Assembly (NCBI GenBank): GCA_029259815.1
Contig: JAJDEJ010000235.1
Location: 1-40,785 of the forward strand
Origin: Planctomycetaceae bacterium
GTDB lineage: Bacteria; Planctomycetota; Planctomycetia; Planctomycetales; Planctomycetaceae
Direction: 5' to 3'
Length of the DNA: 40,785 nt
Below the pieces are notes generated by a model, which did not search any database, was not told where the DNA came from, and saw only the letters and a program-made list of their open reading frames with translations. The translations under genes and the position numbers were made by a program. Of this stretch, positions 6,290 through 14,532 are shown in pieces (position 1 is the first letter of the stretch; each line of letters opens with the position of its first letter).

Positions 6290-8050
6290 CTATTCGCCAT
6301 CAGAGTCCGCATCCGACGTCGTGTCGGATTCTTCGGCCTCTGGAGGTGTCGCATCGTCGTCTTCCACTGACGACGTGTCCGGAGTGGTGACGGAATCGTC
6401 CCCCGAATTGTCACCGTCATCGACGGATGTCGCAAGCTCAGCGGGCGGTTTCTTGGGCATCCAGTCATGCTCGGGTCGGGCGAGAATCTCGTTAATGACC
6501 GTGCGGACCGAGTCGGCCTTGTCCTTGTCGCCATGCTCCTCGGCGTGATCGGCAATCTCGCGAGCTTGCGGGATCAACTCCATGTAGAAGCGTTCGGCGA
6601 CCTCATACATGCCGTGCCAGTGGGCGTAGTCCGGAGCCATCATCGACGCACCGTGTCGTGCACGACGCCCCTCATGATGCCACAGGTAGAACCAGGTCCA
6701 CTCAATCTCCTCGTCGAACTGCGTCTTGGTGATGAGTTCCTGCTTGGTCAACTCGCCCATGATCGCCTGTCCTGGCTTGGCGAACTTCTCGTTGAACAGG
6801 ACAACGAAATCGTCGTATTGCTTGTAGAACCCGTTGATGTAGTCGGGCGTGTGACAGTGGGCACAGACCTGCTTCATGTTCCCTCGCTTCTCCTCCGCTG
6901 AGAAAACGGTCAACTCGCGACGCTTCTTCGGGTCGGTCTCCATCACGACCTTGCCTTCGGCGTCCGTGTCCAGCACCAAACTGACCGGAGGACGGTTCGT
7001 CCAGGAGAGGCGTTCACCGGGATCGTGTGTGACCTTGCCATCATTGCGGCTGTGTCCCGACATGTGACACGTCGCACAGGTGGGAGCCTGTGTGTAATCC
7101 TTGCCCAACACCCACGACTCACCGTCGAGATTCATGTGCTCCTTGAGGTCGCGGAATGCGACGCCATGCTTGGATTCTTCATAGATTTCCTTCTGGGGAT
7201 GGTCAGGACCGAGATGGCACTTCCCGCAATTCTCGGGTTGTCGGGCACGTCGGGGCGAGAAGTCGTGACGACTGTGGCAAGCCGAGCAGGAGCCTTTCGA
7301 GCCATCGAGGTTGAGTCGACCGATGCCCGTGTTGGGCCAGGTGTCTGGATGAAACTTGGGTCGACCGTCCTCGGTCTTGACGATCAGGTCCAAGGCGTCC
7401 AGATTCGTGGGCACGCCCTTCTCGTCGGGGAGCAGGTCGTCAACGGTGATCTTGCTCCCATCTCGGCCCATCAGAGCAACCTTGCTTCCATGACACTGCA
7501 GGCAGCCGACCATCGCACTGGCCTGGCCGTTGACTTCCGTGATGTCTGGTCTGCCGGGCGTGGGGGAATGAGGGTTGAAGAAGTGATGCCCACTCTCATC
7601 ATCCCGAAACCCTTCGACCTCTTCGGCCAGGAAGTTGTCGAGCGACGCGAGAATGTTACCCGCTTTGGAGTGGTGGCTGCCGTCAAATTCCTTGAACTCC
7701 TTCTCGTGGCAGCGTGAGCAGTCCTTGGGAGTCACCACTGTCGCGATGTGTGCCCCATAGTGGTCGAAGCCGTCGACGTCTTCCTTCTGTGCGAGGTGAC
7801 ACTCGACACAGCCGACTCCCTTGAGGGCATGTGTGCTGCCCTTCCAGTGGTCGACGATGCCGGGGTTTGATGTCGGCTGACCGTGGCAGTCGACGCACGA
7901 TTTGGATGTCACCGGCACGGCAATGTGTGCAGTGGTAATCCCCGCCTCTTCCCGGCGACGGACGACTTCCATCGCCTGCACGAGCACCAATGACAGCAGG
8001 AAGAGAATCCCCAGCAGTCCGATCACCGTTCGCTTGGTCTGAAGTTTCAT
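6290..8050 (-). CDS. Membrane-anchored octaheme cytochrome, hydroxylamine oxidoreductase (HAO) family
   Basis: A 586-aa octaheme protein. An uncleaved-looking N-terminal membrane helix spans about residues 8-27. Eight CxxCH motifs begin at Cys52, 81, 111, 183, 255, 275, 325 and 396. None is CxxCK, which excludes the NrfA and octaheme nitrite reductase types. The phrases WPNTGIGRLN, GSCSACHSRH and CGKCHLGPDHP are typical of the HAO family, where heme 4 (here Cys183) is the catalytic site. A tyrosine in MMAPDYAHWHG (Tyr475) is a candidate for the crosslinking Tyr that separates oxidative HAO from reductive forms; alignment must decide. After about residue 540 comes an acidic Asp/Glu/Ser/Thr tail of about 45 residues with no fold. 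The gene follows cytochrome b by 50 bases and precedes adk by 12. The likely role is nitrite, hydroxylamine or NO conversion, with direction unresolved. Confidence 0.85.
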   Translation of the reverse strand: MKLQTKRTVIGLLGILFLLSLVLVQAMEVVRRREEAGITTAHIAVPVTSKSCVDCHGQPTSNPGIVDHWKGSTHALKGVGCVECHLAQKEDVDGFDHYGAHIATVVTPKDCSRCHEKEFKEFDGSHHSKAGNILASLDNFLAEEVEGFRDDESGHHFFNPHSPTPGRPDITEVNGQASAMVGCLQCHGSKVALMGRDGSKITVDDLLPDEKGVPTNLDALDLIVKTEDGRPKFHPDTWPNTGIGRLNLDGSKGSCSACHSRHDFSPRRARQPENCGKCHLGPDHPQKEIYEESKHGVAFRDLKEHMNLDGESWVLGKDYTQAPTCATCHMSGHSRNDGKVTHDPGERLSWTNRPPVSLVLDTDAEGKVVMETDPKKRRELTVFSAEEKRGNMKQVCAHCHTPDYINGFYKQYDDFVVLFNEKFAKPGQAIMGELTKQELITKTQFDEEIEWTWFYLWHHEGRRARHGASMMAPDYAHWHGMYEVAERFYMELIPQAREIADHAEEHGDKDKADSVRTVINEILARPEHDWMPKKPPAELATSVDDGDNSGDDSVTTPDTSSVEDDDATPPEAEESDTTSDADSDGE

Positions 8051-8100
8051 TGTCCGCTTTCGTACTCGCTTGTCTCAAATTGACTAATTCGATGTCGACG

Positions 8101-9150
8101 TTAGTGCGCGTCGAGGGCTTCCCAGGTCGTGAGACCAACCAGAAGAAACACTCCCACGATCCCGATCCAGAAACTGATGTCATCAAGCCCGGTGAGGCGT
8201 CTCAACCCGGAGTCGATGAACGGCCAGACAAACATCGTGAACACGATGAACCCCATACTCAGCACGGCGACAGTGCCCGAGAACAACTTCAACCAGCGAA
8301 ACGTGGCATAGAAGAACCACTCCGGCTTGATCTCCTCAGGTGTTATCAACGGGTTGGCCTGCGGCCCCATCGTTGCCGGGAAGATCGTCGCCAAAACGCT
8401 CAACAGAATCATCAACACCAGACCAGCAATGAGTTCCGTGTAGAGATGATCCGGGAAGAAGTCGAAGTGCTGAGGGCCATCCGCCGGCTCATCCTCGAAC
8501 TGCAGCTCGGTCACACCCTGCAACCGAAGGATAGCAATGTGAATCACCAGCAGGCCGATCATGGTCACCGGAAGAACGGCTGCATGCAGGATGTAGAATC
8601 GGGGGACCGTGTTCTCGTTGTAGCTGTCACCACCCAGCAGCAGTTGCTTCGCGTAGACGCCCACGAAGGGAACCGTATCGCAGATGTTGGCGGCGACTGT
8701 GGCCCCCCAGTAACTCAACTGCTCGAAGACCAGACTGTAGCCGGTGAAGCCGATATTCAACGTGATCAGCAACAGGCACATGCCGATCATCCAGTTGATC
8801 TCGCGCGGCTTGCGATAGGCCGCCGTGAAGTAGACCCGCATCTGATGCAGGATGACCGCTGCAATCATCAGTGTCGCGGCCCACTTGTGCACGCTACGAA
8901 TGTACCAGCCGTAATTGACCTCTTCGGTGATGCGTCGCACCGATTGATATGCCGTCTCGGGAGACGGCTGATAGTAAAAGGCCAGCAGAATCCCGGTCAC
9001 GATCTGCACGACGAACAGATACGCCGGCGTGCCGCCGAGGCACCACCACCAGCGCCTGAGGTGATTGGGGACCGGCTCATTGGTCAACTCGGCCAACTGC
9101 AAGCCTGAAATGGGCAGTCGCTCTTGAAACCAACGTTTAATTTGACTCAC
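8101..9150 (-). CDS. b6-type cytochrome b of a Rieske/cytochrome b complex
   Basis: Quinol-oxidising membrane subunit; 349 aa with a GTG start at 9150 and AGGGGA about 6 bases upstream. Four heme b ligands are visible: His88, His102, His189 and His204. The spacings of 14 and 15 residues are those of cytochrome b6, not mitochondrial cytochrome b. Cys37 in WWWCLGG aligns by motif with the cysteine of b6 (YCLGG) that binds the extra heme c(i/n). The Qo motif is PEWF (276-279), the counterpart of PEWY. The b6-like part and the subunit IV-like part are joined in one chain with about eight membrane helices. It starts 9 bases after the Rieske gene. No cytochrome c1 or f gene follows; the octaheme gene is next and may take electrons instead (inference). 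Confidence 0.9.
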   Translation of the reverse strand: MSQIKRWFQERLPISGLQLAELTNEPVPNHLRRWWWCLGGTPAYLFVVQIVTGILLAFYYQPSPETAYQSVRRITEEVNYGWYIRSVHKWAATLMIAAVILHQMRVYFTAAYRKPREINWMIGMCLLLITLNIGFTGYSLVFEQLSYWGATVAANICDTVPFVGVYAKQLLLGGDSYNENTVPRFYILHAAVLPVTMIGLLVIHIAILRLQGVTELQFEDEPADGPQHFDFFPDHLYTELIAGLVLMILLSVLATIFPATMGPQANPLITPEEIKPEWFFYATFRWLKLFSGTVAVLSMGFIVFTMFVWPFIDSGLRRLTGLDDISFWIGIVGVFLLVGLTTWEALDAH

Positions 9151-9159
9151 AGCAATCCC

Positions 9160-9699
9160 CTACACCAATGCCTGTGGCTGTGAATCTGTCCTGACCAGCG
9201 ACTTCGTTGAGGCATCGATGTAGAGCAACCCGTTCTGGACCACTAACTGATACCGCGGGAGTGTCTGGTTTGCGTCCTTGGGAGGCCCTGCGGTCGGGTT
9301 CCCTTCCGGATCAAAGGCACCGTTATGACAGGGGCAGAAGAAGCGATTATTCTGCCCTTCCCAATGCACCTGACACCCCAGATGCGGACAAACACTCGAC
9401 AACGCGATGAAGTCATCAACAGTGCCTGTCTCGCCGGTCCGACTCAACACAACGCTCTCACCGGCAGGTGAGTGGTAGGTCATGGACTGCCCGAGCTTGA
9501 ACGAATTCAGGTCAGCCACATACTGAGGCCTACGCTGTCTGTTGCGCGAGGGAAACAGAAACCGACCGATGAAGGACGCGAACATTCCATAACCGGCGAC
9601 CAGACCGAACGCCATCAAAGCGGACGGAAATCGCAGCAGAAAAGTGCGTCGCGGTTCGTTATCAACGGTTTGATCAGGGAGGGCTGTCTCCTCAGTCAC
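9160..9699 (-). CDS. Rieske iron-sulfur protein of a cytochrome bc/b6-type complex
   Basis: A 179-aa Rieske subunit moving electrons from quinol at the cytochrome b Qo site to a downstream acceptor. The start is GTG at 9699, with GGGAG about 9 bases upstream. A twin-arginine pair in EPRRTFLLRF (15-24) followed by a membrane helix at about 26-46 is the usual Tat-dependent anchor of these proteins. The [2Fe-2S] ligands lie in CPHLGCQVHW (Cys104, His106) and CPCHNGAF (Cys122, His125), with Cys109 and Cys124 forming the stabilising disulfide. It is the first gene of the seven-gene operon, 9 bases from cytochrome b. The family assignment is firm; the electron acceptor is not visible by sequence. 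Confidence 0.92.
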   Translation of the reverse strand: MTEETALPDQTVDNEPRRTFLLRFPSALMAFGLVAGYGMFASFIGRFLFPSRNRQRRPQYVADLNSFKLGQSMTYHSPAGESVVLSRTGETGTVDDFIALSSVCPHLGCQVHWEGQNNRFFCPCHNGAFDPEGNPTAGPPKDANQTLPRYQLVVQNGLLYIDASTKSLVRTDSQPQALV

Positions 9700-9758
9700 C
9701 TCATACGTCTCCCGGCTGGCGAATCAAAGGATGAAGTACGTTCGCAGAATCGATTCGC

Positions 9759-9786
9759 AGTATAAGAATCATCAAAGAGATGTCAA
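9759..9786 (-). promoter_or_regulatory. Near-consensus sigma70-type promoter of the Rieske-nap operon
   Basis: Read on the minus strand, TTGACA (9786-9781) is followed after 16 bases by TATACT (9764-9759), a perfect -35 and a 5/6 -10 box. Transcription would begin near 9751, leaving a leader of about 50 bases before the GTG at 9699. It is the only such promoter I see between the Rrf2 gene and the operon. Confidence 0.65.
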
Positions 9787-9796
9787 CGTCCTCTTT
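9774..9796. promoter_or_regulatory. Candidate operator dyad over the -35 box
   Basis: Perfect 6-base arms AAAGAG (9774-9779) and CTCTTT (9791-9796) are separated by 11 bases, with the -35 TTGACA lying between them. The 23-base span is what is expected of Rrf2-family (IscR, NsrR) operators. Binding there would block RNA polymerase. Attribution to the adjacent Rrf2 protein is inference. A 10-base palindrome GAATCGATTC at 9747-9756, just past the -10 box, is a second candidate site. Confidence 0.45.
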
Positions 9797-9893
9797 GGGT
9801 GCGATCATCCATGATATGGCCAAAAAAATCCGGGATGTGTTGATCTTCAGAGCGTGAGACAGGCGGAGTGTCGAAGTTGCACTCAGGTTCCAA

Positions 9894-10334
9894 TTACATC
9901 TTGCCGACGTTGGGAAATGGACATCGAGCCATCCTGCGGCGTTTCGGGTTTAACAAATCTGCAATTGTCGTTGAACTCAGTGCCTGCTCCATCAATTCCA
10001 GGGCTTCGTCGAGTTGCGCGTGCATTGGACAAAGCTCAACGCCATGCTCGGCGAGGCCCAGCGGGCAGGAGTCGATGCGTTGAATCGGATCGACAGCGTT
10101 CACCACATCGAGGACAGTGATCTCATCGTTTGGTCGCGAAAGGCTGATCCCACCACCAATTCCACGTTGCGTCATGACGAGGCCTGCTCGGTTCAGCGAC
10201 TGGAGAACTTTACGGAGATAATGGGGCGGAACGTTTGTCGCAACGGCAATCTCATCAGTCGTCTTGAGGCCGTCCCCCTGTCGGGCAACGACACAGACAG
10301 CACGGAGAGCATAATCTGCAGTCTTAGAGAACAC
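9894..10334 (-). CDS. Rrf2-family transcriptional regulator, NsrR/IscR-like
   Basis: A winged-helix repressor/activator, likely Fe-S based; 146 aa from the GTG at 10334, chosen because AAAGGATG lies about 8 bases upstream and the protein then begins with the family-typical MFSKTADYALRAV. The HTH covers about residues 25-48 and the wing about 52-68 (QRGIGGGISLSRP). Candidate cluster ligands are Cys90 and Cys102 in SCPLGLAEHGVELCPMH. Compared with the three-cysteine NsrR/IscR pattern, the middle position (about 96-97) is Glu-His instead of Cys. A further Cys138 lies near the C-terminus. It sits directly upstream of, and in the same direction as, the Rieske-Nap operon, and is the obvious candidate for its control in response to NO or redox state. 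Confidence 0.82.
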   Translation of the reverse strand: MFSKTADYALRAVCVVARQGDGLKTTDEIAVATNVPPHYLRKVLQSLNRAGLVMTQRGIGGGISLSRPNDEITVLDVVNAVDPIQRIDSCPLGLAEHGVELCPMHAQLDEALELMEQALSSTTIADLLNPKRRRMARCPFPNVGKM

Positions 10335-10657
10335 GTCAGCATCCTTTGTTGGTCGGGCTGCCAAAGAGTAGTGGGACTCTCTATCGAATTCCAACAAGTG
10401 AAGACTTCAGAAGACGCTTCTCAAAAAGACCATGCACAAATCGGGGTGAGAATGGAAAAAAACGGCATGGCTCGAGAGTTTGTTTCAACTTGAATCGATC
10501 AGGAAGGGGGATCCCAAATCATGAAAGTCAGTATCGACTTGGCAATTGGTGAACGCGAGCGATTGCTCAACGCCAATTGATCGTATGCGGATGGCCAGCT
10601 TGATCACTCTTTACGCTCGGCACGGCGACCTACGTATGATTCTCCGATTGCATTCAT
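10335..10657. other. Intergenic region between DUF1501 gene and rrf2 gene
   Basis: I find no gene here. It must hold the promoter of the Rrf2 gene (minus strand), but no convincing -35/-10 pair stands out. An inverted repeat with arms CAATTGG (10543-10549) and CCAATTG (10573-10579) lies about 80 bases beyond the DUF1501 stop and may end that transcript. A short palindrome of the type TTCAACTTGAA lies near 10484-10494. Confidence 0.4.
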
Positions 10658-12073
10658 TCACGCGATGACGTTAGAGACCACTTCTCCGTGGACATCGGTC
10701 AAGCGGTAATCTCGACCGGCGTGTCGAAAAGTGAGGCGCTCGTGGTCGAGCCCGAGCAAGTGCAGGATCGTGGCATGAAAGTCGTGGACATGAACTCGGT
10801 TTTCGGCAACCGCGATGCCGTGTTCGTCAGATGTGCCATGCACCAGTCCTCCTTTGACTCCGCCGCCGGCCAGCCACGATGAAAACACCTGATGATGATG
10901 TTCGCGACCTGCGTGGTCGGCTTTCTCATGATAGGGCGTCCGCCCGAATTCTGTTGTCCAAACGACGAGCGTGTCCTCCAACATGCCGCGCTGCTTGAGG
11001 TCGGTGATCAGAGCAGCGATTGGTTGATCAATGTTCTTGGCCAGCGGCCCATGTGTCGCCATATCGCCGTGGGCGTCCCAGTTGTTCGACGAGCCAACAT
11101 CGATGAGTTCGATGAATCGCACTCCCCGTTCCGCCAAGCGTCGTCCGACAAGACACTGCCAGCCAAAGCCCGATGTCTGTCCCGGCTCCAGGCCGTACAT
11201 GTTCAGCGTGGCTTCCGTCTCGCCGGTCAAATCCATCGCCTCAGGTGCTTCTCTTTGCATGCCAAACGCTGTTTCGAAGGAACGGATGCGGGCTTCAAGT
11301 GCGCGGTCAGCGGTCCGTTGCTCCAAGTGCCGCTGATTGGCTTTCGCGAGCAGTTGGAGTTCGAGTTCCTGAAGTCGAGAAGTTGGCACACGCGGACGAA
11401 TGTTCGGGATGGGATCGTCGCCGGGAACGATCCAGGTTCCCTGATGGGCACCGGGAAGAAAATCACTGCCCCATGTCTGAGCCCCCGCATACGGAGCATG
11501 CGGGGCGACGACCATGAACGAAGGGAGATTCTGGTTTTCCGACCCAAGTCCATAACTCACCCAGGCACCGAGACTCGGCCGTGCGAAAGTCCACGAGCCA
11601 CAGTGCATCCCCAGCGTGCTCTCATAGTGGTTCGTATGATCACTCTCCATGGAACGAATAATGCACAGATCATCGACCACCTCCCGCATGTGAGGAAACA
11701 GGTCGCTGACCATCGCTCCCGACTCACCGCCCGGCCTGAACTCCCAGTTTGGTTGTTTGAGATATCGCGTGAACTCACCGAGTTTCCCCTGCCAGTTGTC
11801 GACGGTGATCTGCTTCCCATGATTCTTGATCAACTCCGGCTTGTGGTCGAACGAGTCCACATGAGAGACTCCGCCGGTCATGTACAGGAAGATGACCCGC
11901 TTGGCCTTGGCTGTAATGTTCGGTTGCTTCGGCTCCAGCGGGTCTGCGCTGGGCTTCGACCTCTCGGCCAACAGGTCTTCAGCCAGCATCGCATGAAGTG
12001 CAATGGCGCCACATCCGCCAGCGGCACGCCGGAGAACCTCACGTCGAGATGGGAACCAATTGGAATTGCTCAT
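10658..12073 (-). CDS. DUF1501 family protein (pair 1), Tat-exported
   Basis: A 471-aa member of the DUF1501 family, sulfatase-fold proteins of unknown reaction that are greatly expanded in planctomycetes. The N-terminus has a Tat signal (SRREVLRRAAGG, about 9-20). Typical DUF1501 phrases follow: FLYMTGGVSHVDSFDHKP near 62-79, DLFPHMREVVDDLCIIRSM near 124-142, and VVWTTEFGRTP and HHHQVFSSWLAGGG in the C-terminal third. It starts 8 bases after the PSD1 gene, so the two form an operon. In this phylum such pairs are thought to act on complex polysaccharides or other polymers at or outside the cell surface, but the activity is not established. Confidence 0.88.
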   Translation of the reverse strand: MSNSNWFPSRREVLRRAAGGCGAIALHAMLAEDLLAERSKPSADPLEPKQPNITAKAKRVIFLYMTGGVSHVDSFDHKPELIKNHGKQITVDNWQGKLGEFTRYLKQPNWEFRPGGESGAMVSDLFPHMREVVDDLCIIRSMESDHTNHYESTLGMHCGSWTFARPSLGAWVSYGLGSENQNLPSFMVVAPHAPYAGAQTWGSDFLPGAHQGTWIVPGDDPIPNIRPRVPTSRLQELELQLLAKANQRHLEQRTADRALEARIRSFETAFGMQREAPEAMDLTGETEATLNMYGLEPGQTSGFGWQCLVGRRLAERGVRFIELIDVGSSNNWDAHGDMATHGPLAKNIDQPIAALITDLKQRGMLEDTLVVWTTEFGRTPYHEKADHAGREHHHQVFSSWLAGGGVKGGLVHGTSDEHGIAVAENRVHVHDFHATILHLLGLDHERLTFRHAGRDYRLTDVHGEVVSNVIA

Positions 12074-12081
12074 CGTACTGT

Positions 12082-14532
12082 TCAGTCCACAAACAGAAAT
12101 TCATTTCGAGTGAGGATCATCCGTGCAAGTGCGTTCCACGCAAGTGACTCATGATCGGGCACTGTGCTGTCCAGCGAACCTGCATACTCTTTGAGGAAGC
12201 TCAATGACTCTGCGAGTTCATCATCATCGGGGCGTCGTCCAAAGGCCAACCGATACGCAGTCGAGATCTGTTGTGTCGGGACATCAGAAGTCGCCATCAC
12301 TCGCCGAGTAAGACTCGCAGCGCGATCGTGCACAAACTCGTTGTTCATGAGATACAGAGCCTGCGTTGGCACTGTTGTCAGTGCACGTCGAGCTGTGCTC
12401 GCGTTGGGATCGGCTCCGTCGAACAGGCCGAGAAAGGGGTGACGCTTGAGTCGCTGCTGCATCAAGTAGACACTGCGTTGGTTCGTTACATACACGCCGT
12501 AGTACGGGGAGTGTTGAGTAAAGCCCCAGGTCTCAATGTTCGGAAAGGGGTGCTCCCTGCCCCTTGCTGGGTCGAGATCGCCACTCACAAACAACATTGT
12601 GTCGCGAATCTCCTCTGCACTCAATCGTCGCCGATTAAAACGCCACAGCAGACGCGATTCCGGGTCCGCTTCGATGGCATTCGCGTCGTATTCGCTCGAT
12701 TGCTGATAGGTCGCACTCGCCATGATGAACCGATGCATGGTTTTGACCGACCAGCCACTTTCCATGAATCGACTCGCCAGCCAGTCGAGCAACTGAGGAT
12801 GAGATGGCCGCTCGCCTCGCGTGCCAAAGTCATTCTCAGTCGCGACCAGACCTTTCCCAAAGTGTTGCTGCCAGATGCGATTGACCATGACACGTGCGGT
12901 CAACGGATTCGATTCGCGCGTCAGCCACTCAGCCATCTCTCGCCGACCACTGCCTGCATCGCTCGGAAGCAAATCATTTCCAAGGATCTCCAAGTTTCTT
13001 CGCGAGACGATTTCACCCGGTTTGAGAGGATCGCCTCGGATCTGCACAGCAGCATCCTCAGGCTCGTCCTGCTCTTTGGCTCCATAGATGACCTCATAGG
13101 GGCGAGCCGCCTTGAGCGCATCTCGCTTCGCGATCAGTTGCATTAACTCATCCGAAAGTCTGTCGATGTCGGGATTCTGTTCGACAACTTCGAGTTTCTC
13201 TTCGGCGGACTTCTTCGACGCTTCGAGCTCTTGAATGCCCTTGTCGAGTTCATTGACTCGTGATTCAAACTCCGCCATTCGGTCGGAGGCCATTGTCGGT
13301 GGCACAGCCGGGAAGAGATCGTACGGCCTCTTTTTCTCTTCCGATCCCGGGAACGAGTAACTTGTACTCTTCAGGATGCCGTACCACGCGTAATAGTCGG
13401 CTGTGTTGACCGGGTCGTACTTGTGATCGTGGCAGCGGGCACATCCGAGCGAAAGCCCAAGAACTCCCTGCCCAATCGTGTCGATCGTGTCCTGAATTGT
13501 GAGATGGTGATAGTTTTCGACATCGAAGCCGAATCTTCGAGAGATGGCGATGAAGCCCGTTGCTTTTAGCAGATCCTCATATTTTGCAAGGACTTCTTCG
13601 TCATCCGGATGACTCGCATTGGCAACCATCTGATCAGCGAGAATGTCGCCTGCGATCTGTTCTCGGATAAACTCGTTGTAGGGCTTGTCAGTGTTGAACG
13701 CATCGATCACCCAGTTGCGATACTTCCAGGCCAGAGGGACAGGGTAGTCCGCCGTCTCTCCCGCCGTGTCTGCATAGCGCACGACATCCAACCAGTGTCT
13801 GCCCCAGCGTTCACCATAAGCCTGTGTTGCGAGCAATCGGTCAACGACCCTCATCACGGCGTCTGGTGAATCGTCCGCGATGAACGCATCGACTTCTTCA
13901 GGGGTTGGGGGCAATCCGGTCAGGCCGAATGTCATTCGACGAATCAGAACTCGTTTTGCAGCGGGCAGACGCATGACGAGACCTGCATTAATCAGCCTTG
14001 CCTGGATGAAGAGGTCGACGTCGTTGTGGACCGTCAGCGAGGCGTCGACCTGAGGCGGCAGCGGATCACCAATCGGCTGAAAAGACCAGAACGTCCGCTC
14101 ATGATCCGTGATGGGACCACTCCGAAGTCCTGGCACACCTTCCGCCAGTGTCATCCCTTCAGGCCAATGAGCCCCCTCATTGATCCATCGTTCGATGGTC
14201 ATGATTTCGGTATCACTCAGCTTTTCGTTGGGTGGCATCTCCAGTCCGTCGATGTGATGCACCGCCTGGACAATGAGGCTTTGCTCAGTCTGCCCCGGCA
14301 CAACCGCAGGGCCCGTGTCACCTCCCTGCAGCACCGAGAAGAGTGCATCCAGGCGAAGCCCAGATTCGGCCTTCATCGGACCGTGGCATTTGACACAGCG
14401 ATCAATCAGCAGCGGTCGAACGTTGTTCTCAAAGAAGGCGAGCGATTCCGGCTTTGTGTCCTGTCCGACTGCAGAAGCTGCGACGAACAGGAGCAGGCCT
14501 ATCAGCAGTGTCCGATCGAGTGACTGGCTCAC
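12082..14532 (-). CDS. PSD1 / DUF1549-DUF1553 planctomycete cytochrome protein (pair 1)
   Basis: An 816-aa exported protein with a GTG start at 14532. A signal peptide covers about residues 1-23. A single heme c motif CVKCH (46-50) opens the PSCyt1 domain. DUF1549 (PSCyt2) follows at about 170-380 (RHWLDVVRYADTAGE, FIREQIAGD, GCARCHDHKYDP, which carries a second CxxCH). A Lys/Glu-rich coiled coil lies around 425-475, then DUF1553 (PSD1) at about 525-780 with RVMVNRIWQQHFGKGLV and TVPTQALYLMNNEFV. The molecular function is unknown. The partner is the DUF1501 gene 8 bases downstream. The ribosome binding site is weak. Confidence 0.88.
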   Translation of the reverse strand: MSQSLDRTLLIGLLLFVAASAVGQDTKPESLAFFENNVRPLLIDRCVKCHGPMKAESGLRLDALFSVLQGGDTGPAVVPGQTEQSLIVQAVHHIDGLEMPPNEKLSDTEIMTIERWINEGAHWPEGMTLAEGVPGLRSGPITDHERTFWSFQPIGDPLPPQVDASLTVHNDVDLFIQARLINAGLVMRLPAAKRVLIRRMTFGLTGLPPTPEEVDAFIADDSPDAVMRVVDRLLATQAYGERWGRHWLDVVRYADTAGETADYPVPLAWKYRNWVIDAFNTDKPYNEFIREQIAGDILADQMVANASHPDDEEVLAKYEDLLKATGFIAISRRFGFDVENYHHLTIQDTIDTIGQGVLGLSLGCARCHDHKYDPVNTADYYAWYGILKSTSYSFPGSEEKKRPYDLFPAVPPTMASDRMAEFESRVNELDKGIQELEASKKSAEEKLEVVEQNPDIDRLSDELMQLIAKRDALKAARPYEVIYGAKEQDEPEDAAVQIRGDPLKPGEIVSRRNLEILGNDLLPSDAGSGRREMAEWLTRESNPLTARVMVNRIWQQHFGKGLVATENDFGTRGERPSHPQLLDWLASRFMESGWSVKTMHRFIMASATYQQSSEYDANAIEADPESRLLWRFNRRRLSAEEIRDTMLFVSGDLDPARGREHPFPNIETWGFTQHSPYYGVYVTNQRSVYLMQQRLKRHPFLGLFDGADPNASTARRALTTVPTQALYLMNNEFVHDRAASLTRRVMATSDVPTQQISTAYRLAFGRRPDDDELAESLSFLKEYAGSLDSTVPDHESLAWNALARMILTRNEFLFVD

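Noticed and set aside
6290..8050. Octaheme nitrite reductase or NrfA-type protein
   Set aside because: All eight heme motifs are CxxCH, with no CxxCK catalytic heme, and several phrases match the HAO family instead.
7990..9108. Long plus-strand open frame of 372 codons
   Set aside because: It lies antisense to the cytochrome b gene, whose heme ligands and membrane helices are clear. Its composition (Arg, His, Gln-rich, no domain) is typical of a shadow frame.
10892..12154. Plus-strand open frame of 420 codons
   Set aside because: Antisense to the DUF1501 gene with Tat signal and family motifs; no ribosome binding site or recognisable domain.
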